Positions 24,274 through 36,112 are shown, counted from the stretch's first letter. The stretch: 64,000 nt of DNA from Modestobacter altitudinis (GCF_005930475.1 NZ_SJEW01000022.1:1-64000), one strand, 5' to 3'. Numbers and translations: made by a program. The notes: generated by a model from the letters alone, not told the origin.

Positions 24274-24507
24274 ATGCTCGCCAGCACGCCGCGCACCTTC
24301 ATCGGCTCGACCACCTTCACCGTCGCCGGCATGACCTGCGAGCACTGCCGGCGTGCGGTGACCGAGGAGATCGGCGCCGTGGCCGGCGTCGCGGCGGTCG
24401 CCGTCGACCTGGCCACCGGCACGGTCACCGTCACCGCCACCTGCCCGGTCGACCGCGCGTACATCGCCGCCGCCGTCGACGAGGCCGGCTACGCCCTCGT
24501 CCCCTGA
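24274..24507 (+). CDS. Heavy-metal-associated (HMA) domain copper chaperone
   Basis: 77 residues forming a single HMA ferredoxin-like domain. The metal-binding loop is GMTCEHC (about residues 17-23), then VTEEIGAVAGVAAVAVDLATG and a C-terminal VDEAGYAL. CopZ-type chaperones hand Cu(I) to P-type ATPases, and one lies about 3 kb downstream. ATG at 24274 follows GAGGAGTTCCC, the same leader as the small membrane protein gene at 26995. It starts its own transcription unit behind the shared site and is followed after 76 bases by the MMPL gene. Confidence 0.9.
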   Translation: MLASTPRTFIGSTTFTVAGMTCEHCRRAVTEEIGAVAGVAAVAVDLATGTVTVTATCPVDRAYIAAAVDEAGYALVP

Positions 24508-24583
24508 TCGGGTTCTCTCCTCGGCCCGGCGCCGGCGGGCTCTCCACTGCCCCGGCGATCCCCACACAGACAGGAGCACGATC

Positions 24584-26815
24584 GTGGACGCATCCGCCAA
24601 CCTCGCCGGCCGCATGGGCCGGTGGAGCGCTCGACACCGCAGGACCGCCGTCTTCGGCTGGCTCGCCTTCGTCGTCTTGGCGATCGCGCTCGGCAGCCTC
24701 CTGCCACGCGGCGAGCTGACCGCCGCGGAGCAGGACGTCGGACCGGTCCGGCAGGCGCAGGAGATCCTCGACGCCCACGGCTGGCAGCGGCCGGCGGAGG
24801 AGATGGTCCTGGTCCAGCGCGATGGCAGCACCTCAGCCGACGCCGTCACGGCTGCGATCAGCGACCTGGCCGGCACGCTGCGCCGCACGCCGGACGTCGG
24901 GCAGGTGACCAGCCCGCTGGACGGCGCACCACTGACCTCGGCCGACGGCCGCTCGGCGCTGGTGACCTTCGACATCGCCGGTGACCCCGCCGACGCCGAG
25001 GCGACGATCGGCCCCATCGCCGATGCTGTCGCTGCCGTGGCCGCACGCCACCCGGACGTCCGGGTCGACGAGTTCGGCGACACCAGCGCGACCGTCGCCC
25101 TCGACCGCGCGCTGTCCGAGGACTTCCAGCGGGCCGAGTACCTGGCGATCCCGATCACCCTCGCCGTCCTGCTGCTGACCTTCGGCGCGCTCGTCGCCGC
25201 CCTGCTGCCGCTGGTGTTCGCGCTGACCGCGTTCGTCGGGGCGCTGGGGCTGCTCACCTACGTCAGCCAGATCTGGCACGTCGACGGCACCGCCCAGACG
25301 GTCATGCTGCTCATCGGCCTGGCCGTCGGGGTGGACTACTCGCTCTTCTACCTCAAACGGGAGCGCGAGGAGCGGGCCCGCGGCGCCGGCGCCGCCGATG
25401 CCCTCGACATCGCAGCGGCCACCTCCGGCCGCTCGGTGCTGATCTCCGGCCTGACCGTCGTGGTCGCCATGGCCGGGGTGTTCCTCACCGGCATGCCGGT
25501 CTTCACCGGCATCGGCGTGGCCACCATCCTGGTCGTCGCGTGCTCGGTGCTCGGCTCGCTGACCGTGCTGCCGGCGCTGATGAGCTGGCTCGGCGACCGT
25601 GTCGAGAAGGGCCGCATCCCGCTGCTGCACCGCCGGACCACAGCCGGCCCCGGCCGGTTCTGGACGGCGGTCCTCGGCGCGGTGCTGCGCAGGCCGCTGG
25701 TCGCGGCGGTGGTCGCGGGCGGGGCGCTGGTGGCGCTGGCCGTCCCCGCCTCCGGGCTGCAGCTGCGCGACGAGGGCATCACCGACCTGCCCCAGGACCT
25801 GCCGGTCATCCAGACGTACCACCGCATCGCGGAGGCGTTCCCCGGTGGCTCGTCCCCGGCCCGCGTGGTGATCGAGGCCGACGACGTCACCGCCCCGGGG
25901 ATCCAGGCGGCGATCGGCGAGCTGCGCACCCGTGCCCTCGGGTCCGGCCGGATGAACGAGCCGGTCGACGTGCAGACCAGCCCGGACGGCGAGGTGGCGA
26001 TCGTCTCGGTGCCGTTGGCCGGCGACGGGGAGGACCGGGCGTCGGTCGACGCGCTGCACGCCCTCGAGGGCATCGTCGACGACACCGTCGGCTCGACCGA
26101 CGGCGTCACCGCCGTGGTCACCGGCAGCACCGCCGGCTCGGTCGCCTTCCGCGACCAGCTCGCCGAGCGGACCCCGTGGGTGTTCGCGTTCGTGCTGGTG
26201 CTCGCCTTCGCACTGCTGCTGGTGTCGTTCCGCTCGATCGTGGTGGCGACGACGGCGATCCTGCTGAACCTGCTGTCGGTGGCGGCCGCCTACGGCACGC
26301 TGGTGCTGGTCTTCCAGCACGGGTTCGGCGCCTCACTGATCGGGGTGCAGTCGACCGGCGCGATCGTGAACTGGGTGCCGCTGTTCCTGTTCGTCATCCT
26401 GTTCGGGCTGTCGATGGACTACCACGTCTTCATCCTCAGCCGGATCCGCGAGGGCCACGACCGCGGCCTGCCCACCCGCCGGGCCGTCACCGAGGGCATC
26501 ACCGCCTCGGCCGGGGTCGTCTCCAGCGCCGCGATCATCATGGTGTTCGTCTTCGCCACCTTCGTGACGCTGTCGACGACCAACATGAAGCAGGTCGGGC
26601 TGGGGCTCGCGGTGGCGGTGCTGCTCGACGCCACCGTCGTCCGCGCGCTGCTGCTGCCCGCGGTGATGCAGCTGCTCGGTGACCGCAACTGGTACCTGCC
26701 GCGTTGGCTGACCTGGCTGCCGGCCGTCCGCCACGAGCCCCCGGCGGCCGCCGGCCCGATCCCGGCACCGCGACCGGCTCCCGACGCCGACGAGGAGCTC
26801 ACCTCCGTCGGCTGA
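24584..26815 (+). CDS. MMPL family RND-type transporter
   Basis: 743 residues, with a cytoplasmic Arg-rich start followed by a membrane helix (VFGWLAFVVLAIALGSLL). Two extracytoplasmic domains are each followed by a block of about five helices, the duplicated layout of MMPL/YdfJ exporters. GLAVGVDYSLFYLKRERE and FGLSMDYHVFILSRIREG are the paired family motifs, with Asp-Tyr residues of the proton relay. GTG at 24584 was chosen for CAGGAG seven bases upstream. Substrates are usually lipids or hydrophobic compounds. Its place between an HMA chaperone and a copper-type ATPase is notable but does not prove a metal role. Confidence 0.9.
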   Translation: MDASANLAGRMGRWSARHRRTAVFGWLAFVVLAIALGSLLPRGELTAAEQDVGPVRQAQEILDAHGWQRPAEEMVLVQRDGSTSADAVTAAISDLAGTLRRTPDVGQVTSPLDGAPLTSADGRSALVTFDIAGDPADAEATIGPIADAVAAVAARHPDVRVDEFGDTSATVALDRALSEDFQRAEYLAIPITLAVLLLTFGALVAALLPLVFALTAFVGALGLLTYVSQIWHVDGTAQTVMLLIGLAVGVDYSLFYLKREREERARGAGAADALDIAAATSGRSVLISGLTVVVAMAGVFLTGMPVFTGIGVATILVVACSVLGSLTVLPALMSWLGDRVEKGRIPLLHRRTTAGPGRFWTAVLGAVLRRPLVAAVVAGGALVALAVPASGLQLRDEGITDLPQDLPVIQTYHRIAEAFPGGSSPARVVIEADDVTAPGIQAAIGELRTRALGSGRMNEPVDVQTSPDGEVAIVSVPLAGDGEDRASVDALHALEGIVDDTVGSTDGVTAVVTGSTAGSVAFRDQLAERTPWVFAFVLVLAFALLLVSFRSIVVATTAILLNLLSVAAAYGTLVLVFQHGFGASLIGVQSTGAIVNWVPLFLFVILFGLSMDYHVFILSRIREGHDRGLPTRRAVTEGITASAGVVSSAAIIMVFVFATFVTLSTTNMKQVGLGLAVAVLLDATVVRALLLPAVMQLLGDRNWYLPRWLTWLPAVRHEPPAAAGPIPAPRPAPDADEELTSVG

Positions 26816-26834
26816 CACCTCCTCCCTGCCCATC

Positions 26835-26870
26835 CGGCGGTGGCCGCTGCGCGCGCAGCGGCCACCGCCG
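26835..26870. terminator. Hairpin terminator after the MMPL gene
   Basis: A perfect 36-base palindrome, with arms CGGCGGTGGCCGCTGCGC and its complement, starts 20 bases after the MMPL stop. There is no T-tract, as is common in high-GC actinobacteria. It would separate the exporter unit from the next promoter, whose shared site begins at 26906. Confidence 0.65.
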
Positions 26871-26905
26871 CTGCACGTCCCGACCCCGGCGACGGACCCG
26901 CGCAC

Positions 26906-26928
26906 ATCCCGGCGGTTTCCCCGGTGAG
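26906..26928 (+). promoter_or_regulatory. Shared regulatory site, copy 4 (before the small membrane protein)
   Basis: ATCCCGGCGGTTTCCCCGGT then GAG, ending 66 bases before the ATG at 26995. It differs from the copy at 24199 by only a few bases, keeps the CCCGG-N7-CCCGG spacing and lies just after the terminator palindrome, consistent with a new promoter. Confidence 0.65.
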
Positions 26929-26994
26929 ATGCCCCGCTGGCGACGCCGACGCTTCCTCCCGACCGCACCACCCACACCTCGTCGAGGAGTTCCC

Positions 26995-27438
26995 ATGCCG
27001 ACCGGCACCGTTCCTCCCTCTTCCATCGAGTCACCCGCGCAGGCTCCGCACCGCCCGAGCGCCCGGCGGTTCGCCCGGCACTTCGTCGAGATGGTCGTGG
27101 CGATGGCCGTCGGCATGGTGGCGCTGCACCCGCTGTGGACCGTCACCCTCGACGCCGTCGGCGCCGGCTGGCTGATGGAGGACCCGTACTCCGGCGCGCT
27201 GATCATGGCGACGGACATGACGGTCGCGATGTCCGCGTGGATGAAGGTCCGCGGCCACCGGTGGCGGCCCATCGCGGAGATGGCCGCGGCGATGTACCTG
27301 CCCTTCCTGGTGCTGTTCGTGCCGCTGGCCCTCGGGCTGATCGGCGAGGGCGCGCTGATGCTCTGGGGCCACGTCCTGATGCTCCCGGCGATGGCCGCGG
27401 CGATGCTGCTGCGCCCGCACGAGTACGCCCACTGCTGA
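26995..27438 (+). CDS. Small polytopic membrane protein of the metal cluster
   Basis: 147 residues with about four membrane helices: FVEMVVAMAVGMVALHPL, ALIMATDMTVAMSAWM, MAAAMYLPFLVLFVPLALGL and LMLWGHVLMLPAMAAAML. Met and His residues recur along the helices (METs near both membrane faces, WGHVLM), which could bind Cu(I). Similar proteins have been labelled FliP in actinobacteria, but no flagellar genes are here and that name seems wrong. ATG at 26995 follows GAGGAGTTCCC. The P-type ATPase follows after 132 bases, so a role in copper handling is inferred from context. Confidence 0.7.
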   Translation: MPTGTVPPSSIESPAQAPHRPSARRFARHFVEMVVAMAVGMVALHPLWTVTLDAVGAGWLMEDPYSGALIMATDMTVAMSAWMKVRGHRWRPIAEMAAAMYLPFLVLFVPLALGLIGEGALMLWGHVLMLPAMAAAMLLRPHEYAHC

Positions 27439-27491
27439 CCGCCCAGCCGACCGGTGGTGGGGCCCTTGGTGCTCCCGCCGCCGGTCGCGGA

Positions 27492-27514
27492 CCTGGCGGT
27501 CTGCCCGGTCCGAG
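27492..27514 (+). promoter_or_regulatory. Shared regulatory site, weak copy 5 (before the P-type ATPase)
   Basis: CCTGGCGGTCTGCCCGGTCC then GAG, ending 56 bases before the ATG at 27571. It matches the copy at 19859-19883 at 16 of 23 positions, including both outer blocks, and its distance to the start falls in the same 52-66 range as the other copies. Confidence 0.4.
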
Positions 27515-27570
27515 CCCGGTGGCCGCCCCTGACGATCAGCTCCAGCACCTCGTCCGACCAGGAGATCCCG

Positions 27571-30801
<3,231 letters not shown>

Positions 30802-33069
30802 TCACGCCGGCAGGACGTCGGGGGACAGCTCCGCGGCGGAGGGCAGGTCGGCCACCGGCCGGGGCCGGGCGAACAGGTAGCCCTGCCCGGAGTCGCAGTC
30901 CAGCGTCCGGAGCTGCTCGAGCTGGCCGGCGTCCTCGATGCCCTCGGCGACCACCTTCAGGCCGAACGCGTGGGCAGCGTTGATCATCAGCCGCACGAGC
31001 TCGGAGCTGCCGCCGTCGGAGGAGTTGAGGAAGCTCTTGTCGATCTTCAAGGTGTCGACGGACAGGTGCTGCAGCTGGCCGATCGACGTGTAGCCGGTCC
31101 CGAAGTCGTCGATGCTGATCTCGACGCCCAGCCGGCGCAGCTCCACGAGGCGGTCGGCGATGCTGAGCCGGTCGACCAGCACGGTCTCGGTGATCTCCAC
31201 GACCAGCGCCGAGGCGGGCAGCCCGGAGCGCGTGAGTGCGGAGACGACGTCGTCGACGACGCCCGGGCTGGCCAGGTGCCGGCCGGAGATGTTGACCGCC
31301 ACGGTCAGCTCGCCGGCCTCGGGGTCCTCACGCCGCCACCGCGCGAGCTGACCGGTCGCCTCGTCCAGCACCCACCGGTCGAGGTCGCAGATCAGCGTCG
31401 ACTGCTCGGCGATCGGGATGAAGTCGTCCGGCGGCACCAGTCCGTGCCCGGGCCGGTGCCAGCGGACGAGCGCCTCGTACCCCTGGACCCGGCCGGTGCT
31501 CAAGCTGATCACCGGCTGGTAGTGCAGCACGAACTCACCGGCAGTCAGCCCGGCGCGGATGGCGTTCTCGGTGTCCGCCTGCTCGTCCAGCTGGCGGCGT
31601 AGCGACTCGTCGAACAGCTCGACGCGGCCGCGGCCGGCGGCCTTCGCCCGGTAGGTGGCGGCGTCGGCGTGGTGCAGCAGTGCGTCGGCGTCCGTGCTCC
31701 CGTCGGAGCTGATGGCGGCGCCGATGCTCACCCCGACCGTGACGTCCCGGTCGCCCACCCGGATCGGCGTCGAGACCGCGGTGATCAGCCGCTCGGCGAG
31801 CTCGAGCAGCTGGGAGGTGCCCTCCAGCGGCTCGACGAGGATGACGAACTCGTCGCCGGCCAGCCGCCCCACGGTGTCGCCCACGCGCACGACCGACCGC
31901 ATCCGGCCGGCCACGGCCCGCAGCACCTCGTCGCCGGCCTGGTGCCCGAACGTGTCGTTGACCATCTTGAAACCGTCGAGGTCGAGGGCCAGCAACGCCA
32001 GCTCGCTGCCGCTGCGCTGGGCGCGGTGCAGCGCGGCCTCGATCAGCCCGAGCACGTGGGCGCGGTTGGCGAGGCCGGTCAGCGAGTCGTAGGCGGCCTG
32101 GTGGGCGAGCTCCTGCTGCAGCTGGTTCCGCTTCCGGCCCGCTGTGACGACCTCCCGGATGGCCAGGTGCATCCGCGCGACCACCAACGAGAACAGCGCA
32201 ACCGAGGCGACGACGACCGGCCACCCCTGCACGCTCAGGGAGAACGCGAGCTGGACGGCCAGCGCGCCGGGGGCGATGAGCACAGCCAACCCCAGCGCAG
32301 CGAGCCGCCGGCGGGTGAACGGCGCCGGTTCACCGGCTGCCGGTGCGGAGAGGCTGCGCATCGACGGGTGCAGCGCCGCCGTTCCCCACAGCACGTAGGA
32401 GGCCAGCCACAGCAGGTCGAACACGCCGCTGTCGTAGTCCGCGTACGCGGAGATCGCCGCGTACGCGACGTCGGCCAGCATCAGCATGGCCACCGCGCTC
32501 CCGAGCAGCCGGAACGAGGCGCTCCGCGCGCCCGGGACGGTGACCAGGCGGACCAGGAGCGCGAGCAGCAGGATGTCGCCGACCGGGTACGCGACGCCGA
32601 CCAGCCGGGTGAAGGCAGGGTCGGCCGACTGCACGATCGGCCCGGCGATGACCAGCCAGGACAGCAGCCCCAGGCCGATGGTCACGATGGCGCTGTCGAT
32701 GAGCCCGGGCAGGTCGAGCTGCCGCTGCCGGGAACGGATGAGCACCAGGACCGCGCCGCCGATGACCGGGTAGGCGGCCAGGTAGCAGGCGTCCGCCGGC
32801 GACGGGAAGGGCGACACGTGCAGGACGTCGGCGTACCAGCCGAAGAGGAGGTCACCGGTCACCCAGCTCAGCTGACCGAGCGCCATGAGGTACCAGGCCG
32901 CCGGCCGGTCGGGCCGGTGCAGCCGGATGCCCACGAGGATGGTCGCGACGCTGGACAGGCCGACCAGGGCGTACACGACGTCCCGCGGGATGCCCGCCGG
33001 GAACAGCAGGTAGACGGCGAGCACCGCCGCACCCACCGATGCCTGGACACGCCACGGCCTGTTCGTCAT
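30802..33069 (-). CDS. Membrane GGDEF-EAL bifunctional c-di-GMP enzyme
   Basis: 755 residues. The N-terminal about 290 residues hold eight or so membrane helices (for example ASVGAAVLAVYLLFPAG). A diguanylate cyclase domain follows (YDSLTGLANRAHVLG to RLAGDEFVILVEP, an AGDEF active site), then a phosphodiesterase domain (GYEALVRWHRPGHG, the EAL motif, and DDFGTGYTSIGQLQHLSVDT). Both signatures look intact, so synthesis, breakdown or switching of c-di-GMP is possible. ATG at 33069 was chosen because upstream codons do not look coding. Its TGA abuts the TGA of the convergent P-type ATPase (TGATCA at 30799-30804), leaving no space for a terminator. Confidence 0.9.
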   Translation of the reverse strand: MTNRPWRVQASVGAAVLAVYLLFPAGIPRDVVYALVGLSSVATILVGIRLHRPDRPAAWYLMALGQLSWVTGDLLFGWYADVLHVSPFPSPADACYLAAYPVIGGAVLVLIRSRQRQLDLPGLIDSAIVTIGLGLLSWLVIAGPIVQSADPAFTRLVGVAYPVGDILLLALLVRLVTVPGARSASFRLLGSAVAMLMLADVAYAAISAYADYDSGVFDLLWLASYVLWGTAALHPSMRSLSAPAAGEPAPFTRRRLAALGLAVLIAPGALAVQLAFSLSVQGWPVVVASVALFSLVVARMHLAIREVVTAGRKRNQLQQELAHQAAYDSLTGLANRAHVLGLIEAALHRAQRSGSELALLALDLDGFKMVNDTFGHQAGDEVLRAVAGRMRSVVRVGDTVGRLAGDEFVILVEPLEGTSQLLELAERLITAVSTPIRVGDRDVTVGVSIGAAISSDGSTDADALLHHADAATYRAKAAGRGRVELFDESLRRQLDEQADTENAIRAGLTAGEFVLHYQPVISLSTGRVQGYEALVRWHRPGHGLVPPDDFIPIAEQSTLICDLDRWVLDEATGQLARWRREDPEAGELTVAVNISGRHLASPGVVDDVVSALTRSGLPASALVVEITETVLVDRLSIADRLVELRRLGVEISIDDFGTGYTSIGQLQHLSVDTLKIDKSFLNSSDGGSSELVRLMINAAHAFGLKVVAEGIEDAGQLEQLRTLDCDSGQGYLFARPRPVADLPSAAELSPDVLPA

Positions 33070-33484
33070 GTCCGCCCATCGACCGCTCGGCGCACCGCCT
33101 TGACCGCCGGGCGGGTGACGGGAGCCGGCTGCGGGCGCGGACCCGGCTGCTGTCAGCGGACGGGCCGCCCGGGTAGCGGAACTCGACGTTCCGCCTGAAC
33201 GCACCTGACCTGGCCGTTCACGGCCGGTCCACCTGGTGTCCACCAGTCTCGGAGTCGGCTGATCGGGCCGGCGGCAGCTCCCGGGCGACGATCGACACGT
33301 CACCCCAAGGGGTGGGCCGCAGCGCCTCGACCGACTCAGCGGCTCGGACGGTGGGGCGCCGCCACGTCGCCTGATGGGGTGAACGAGGTGACTGACAGTC
33401 ATCTCCCAGGCCGCTGGCGTCTCATGATCAACGGGACGGCGACCGATCCGGGGCGGCCGCGGCGATGGAGGAGGCGATCGGGCA
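33070..33484. other. Divergent intergenic region between the GGDEF-EAL and transglycosylase genes
   Basis: 415 bases without a supported gene. It should hold both promoters. Visible symmetry includes GCGGAAC-N5-GTTCCGC at 33176-33194 and a longer near-palindrome at 33385-33405 listed separately. I looked for a c-di-GMP riboswitch-like fold next to the GGDEF gene and could not support one by eye. Confidence 0.5.
33385..33405. promoter_or_regulatory. Near-perfect palindrome upstream of the transglycosylase
   Basis: GAGGTGACTG-A-CAGTCATCTC pairs at 9 of 10 positions per arm, 80 bases before the GTG at 33485. It is a plausible operator; the cognate regulator is unknown. Confidence 0.35.
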
Positions 33485-34243
33485 GTGGTGACGTCCGCTG
33501 CGCGGTCGCAGGTCCGGGCCGTCCGCAAGCCCCGCCGTGCGCTCACCGTCCTCCGCCGTCTCGGCCGCTTGGTCGCCGCCTTCGTCGTCACGCTCGCCGT
33601 CCTGCTGGGGATCGCCTGGGTCGTGACGCCGTCGGTCGACGACGCCCAGCAGCTCGTGTCCGCGGAGCTCGCCGCCAACGGCGGCACCCCGCTGCAGGGC
33701 GACGTCCCCGACAACCTCGCCCTCGCGCTCATCGCCACCGAGGACAGCCGGTTCGAGCACCACATCGGCATCGACGCGATCGGCGCGGTCCGCGCCGCCT
33801 GGGGTGCGCTCACCGGCGACGACGAGGGCGGCTCCACCCTCGACCAGCAGCTCGCCAAGAACCTCTACGCCGGCGGTCGGCAGGGCTTCGGCGACCGCGT
33901 GCAGTCCGTCGTCCTCGCGCTCAAGCTCGACGCCGCCTGGAGCAAGGACCAGCTGCTCCGCATGTACCTCGACGACGGCTACTACGGCCACGGCTTCTAC
34001 GGCCTGACCGCCGCCACCGAGGGCTACTTCGGCGTCGAGCCCGTCGACCTGACCTGGTCGCAGGCCACCCTGCTCGCCGGTCTCTTCCAGGCACCGTCCG
34101 CCTATGACCCGTTCCTGTACCCCGACCTCGCGGCCGACCGGCAGGCGCACGTCCTGGACCGGCTCGTCGCCGTCGGCACCCTGTCGCGCACCGAGGCCGA
34201 CGAGATCGCCGCCGAGAGCTGGGACCTCACCCCCGCCGCCTGA
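33485..34243 (+). CDS. Small monofunctional peptidoglycan transglycosylase (GT51)
   Basis: 252 residues: a short Arg-rich cytoplasmic start, one membrane anchor (LGRLVAAFVVTLAVLLGIAWVV split near residues 26-47), then a GT51 domain. The catalytic Glu lies in IATEDSRFEHHIGID and the second motif in GGSTLDQQLAKNLY. YLDDGYYGHGFYGL and FGVEPVDLTWSQATLLAGL complete the fold. It polymerises lipid II into glycan strands at the outer face of the membrane. There is no transpeptidase domain. GTG at 33485 or 33488 is the start; GGAGGAGG lies slightly far upstream. Two secreted metalloproteases follow, suggesting an envelope-remodelling unit. Confidence 0.88.
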   Translation: MVTSAARSQVRAVRKPRRALTVLRRLGRLVAAFVVTLAVLLGIAWVVTPSVDDAQQLVSAELAANGGTPLQGDVPDNLALALIATEDSRFEHHIGIDAIGAVRAAWGALTGDDEGGSTLDQQLAKNLYAGGRQGFGDRVQSVVLALKLDAAWSKDQLLRMYLDDGYYGHGFYGLTAATEGYFGVEPVDLTWSQATLLAGLFQAPSAYDPFLYPDLAADRQAHVLDRLVAVGTLSRTEADEIAAESWDLTPAA

Positions 34244-34331
34244 CCCCTCCGGGCGACGAGGGGTCGTGTGGGAGTCGACGCTCCGCTACCAAGAGAAGCG
34301 GAACGCAAACGGCCAGTCGGTGGGGGAGAAC

Positions 34332-35279
34332 GTGCGACGCCAGTACGACCAGGAACGCACGCTGCCCTCCTCGCCCACGGGCCGGATCCCGCAGTGGGTC
34401 CTCGACGAAGCGACCGGACGGGCCACACCGTCGGAACCGTGGCGGAGCTGGGCGCCGGTCGAGCCCCGGCGGCCTGCCCGCCGGCGCCGCACCTGGACCG
34501 GCATCGGCGGAGCGACGCTCGTCGTCGCCATCGTCGGGCTGGGCCTCGTCGGCTCCCACTTCGGGCTGCTGCCCGGAGCCGCCGTCGCCGGCGCGTCCGC
34601 TGCGCCGAACATGCCCTCGCCCGGGGGTGACTCGTCCGACGACCCACTCGGCACGCCGCTGACCCCGCCCGCGGGTGGTGGCTCCTACGCCTTCGTGCAG
34701 CACCAGGACGACGGCGTCACGCCCGTCGCCTACGACCCGTGCCGGCCGGTGCACTACGTCGTGCGCCCGGACAACGCGCCCGTCGGCGGGGACCAGGTCA
34801 TCCGCGACGCCGTCTCCCGGATCTCCTCGGTGACCGGACTGCAGTTCGTCGACGACGGCGTCACCGACGAGGACCCGACCGGGCAACGAGATGCTCACCA
34901 GCCCGACCGGTACGGCGACCGCTGGGCGCCGGTGCTCCTCAGCTGGGAGACGGTGACCGAGCAGCCCGACTTCGCAGCCGACGTCGCGGGACTCGGCGGC
35001 AGCCAGGCACTGTCGGTGGGCGGCCCCGCCGTCTTCGTGACCGGCACCGTGGAACTCGACGCGGCCTACTTCGCCGACCTCATGACCTGGGCCGACGGCG
35101 CACCCATCGCCCGGGCGATCGTGCTGCACGAGCTCGGGCACGTCGTCGGGCTGGACCACGTGAACGACCCGTGGCAGCTCATGAACGCGCGGGGGTCGGC
35201 CGACGTCGTGGACTTCGGCGGCGGTGACCTCGCCGGCCTGGCGCAGTTGGGCGCGGGCAGCTGCGAACCCCGGCTGTGA
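34332..35279 (+). CDS. Membrane-anchored matrixin-like zinc metalloprotease, copy 1
   Basis: About 315 residues: a cytoplasmic Arg-rich N-terminus, one membrane helix (TLVVAIVGLGLVGSHFGLL), a Pro/Gly linker, then a zincin domain with the metal site HELGHVVGLDH (HExxHxxGxxH) and a downstream LMN that fits the Met-turn. The shared block DDGVTPVAYDPCRPVHYVVR opens the protease domain, as in other actinobacterial matrixin-like proteins. GTG at 34332 with GGGGGAG upstream was chosen; an in-frame GTG at 34266 is possible. The stop overlaps the start of the paralogue by four bases (GTGA). Substrates are unknown. Confidence 0.8.
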   Translation: MRRQYDQERTLPSSPTGRIPQWVLDEATGRATPSEPWRSWAPVEPRRPARRRRTWTGIGGATLVVAIVGLGLVGSHFGLLPGAAVAGASAAPNMPSPGGDSSDDPLGTPLTPPAGGGSYAFVQHQDDGVTPVAYDPCRPVHYVVRPDNAPVGGDQVIRDAVSRISSVTGLQFVDDGVTDEDPTGQRDAHQPDRYGDRWAPVLLSWETVTEQPDFAADVAGLGGSQALSVGGPAVFVTGTVELDAAYFADLMTWADGAPIARAIVLHELGHVVGLDHVNDPWQLMNARGSADVVDFGGGDLAGLAQLGAGSCEPRL

Positions 35280-36112
35280 CCGGGCAGCCGTCGGGCTGGT
35301 CCGGGGTCCGGATCGCGAACCTCTCGCTGGGCGCGGTGCTCGTCATGCTCCTCTCGATGGCTGCCGGGAACCTGTACGTCGACGGCGAGGCGCTCCCGGC
35401 CGACAGCTGGTCGCTCAACGGTCCGACCGACGCCATCCTCGGCTTCCCACGACCGGGCCTGGAGGAGTCCGCCACACCGCTGGGCACGCCGCTGGCCGCG
35501 CCCGACGGCGGGGGACCGCACGAGTTCAACCAGGTCCAGGACGACGGCGTCACCCCGGTGGCCTACGACCCGTGCCGGCCGATCCACTACGTGGTCCGGC
35601 CCGACCACGAGCCGGCCGGCGGCCGGGCGCTGGTCCACGCCGCCATCGCGGAGGTCAGCGCGATCACCGGGCTGCAGTTCGTCTACGACGGCGACACCAC
35701 CGAGTCACCGTCCAACGACCGGTCGAGCCACCAACCCGACCGCTACGGCGACCGCTGGGCACCGGTGCTGATCAGCTGGGCCACCGGCGCGGAGGTGCCC
35801 GACTTCGCCGGCGGCATCATCGGTCTGGCCGGCAGTCGCGCGTTCTCCACGTCCACCGGAGCGGGCGTCTACGTCACCGGCGCCGTCGAGCTGGACGCCG
35901 ACTGGTTCTCCGCCGCCCTCGCCGACACCGGTGAGCGGGGGGTGGCCCGCGGGGTCGTCCTGCACGAGCTCGGTCACCTGGTCGGCCTCGCCCACGTCGA
36001 CGACCGGTCGCAGGTGATGTCCGAGACCGGCGCCGAGGTGCCCGACTTCGCCGACGGCGACCTCGCCGGGCTGACGCAGCTCGGCGCCGGGGAGTGCGCG
36101 CCGGACCTGTGA
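35276..36112 (+). CDS. Secreted or anchored matrixin-like zinc metalloprotease, copy 2
   Basis: 278 residues, a tandem paralogue of the preceding gene: the same DDGVTPVAYDPCRPIHYVVR block, HQPDRYGDRWAPVLISW, and zinc site HELGHLVGLAH with VMS as the Met-turn. The N-terminus is shorter, with one hydrophobic segment (IANLSLGAVLVMLLSMAAGN) acting as signal or anchor. GTG at 35276 overlaps the upstream TGA, so translation is coupled. The tail of a gene on the opposite strand runs open through the last 400 bases. Duplication followed by change in the N-terminus suggests two locations or substrates. Confidence 0.8.
   Translation: MTGQPSGWSGVRIANLSLGAVLVMLLSMAAGNLYVDGEALPADSWSLNGPTDAILGFPRPGLEESATPLGTPLAAPDGGGPHEFNQVQDDGVTPVAYDPCRPIHYVVRPDHEPAGGRALVHAAIAEVSAITGLQFVYDGDTTESPSNDRSSHQPDRYGDRWAPVLISWATGAEVPDFAGGIIGLAGSRAFSTSTGAGVYVTGAVELDADWFSAALADTGERGVARGVVLHELGHLVGLAHVDDRSQVMSETGAEVPDFADGDLAGLTQLGAGECAPDL

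Noticed and set aside
24503-24530. A GGGTTCTC-containing stretch before the MMPL gene as a sixth regulatory copy
   Set aside because: Only the central bases match; both outer blocks are missing or shifted. The MMPL gene is probably read through from the HMA gene.
22720-25257. A minus-strand open frame of 845 codons across the DHA2, HMA and MMPL genes
   Set aside because: It is an antisense shadow of three well-recognised genes in high-GC DNA and is low-complexity throughout.
26995-27438. FliP flagellar protein label for the small membrane protein
   Set aside because: It has no flagellar neighbours, is too short, and its helices do not follow the FliP pattern. The copper-gene context fits better.
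33095-33130. A CCCGGCGGT match on the minus strand before the GGDEF-EAL gene, as a further copy of the shared site
   Set aside because: Only the first 9 bases match, the second block (CCGG..GTGAG) is absent, and the distance to the start is too short.
33070-33484. A c-di-GMP riboswitch in front of the GGDEF-EAL gene
   Set aside because: The expected paired helices and conserved loop bases could not be found by eye on either strand.
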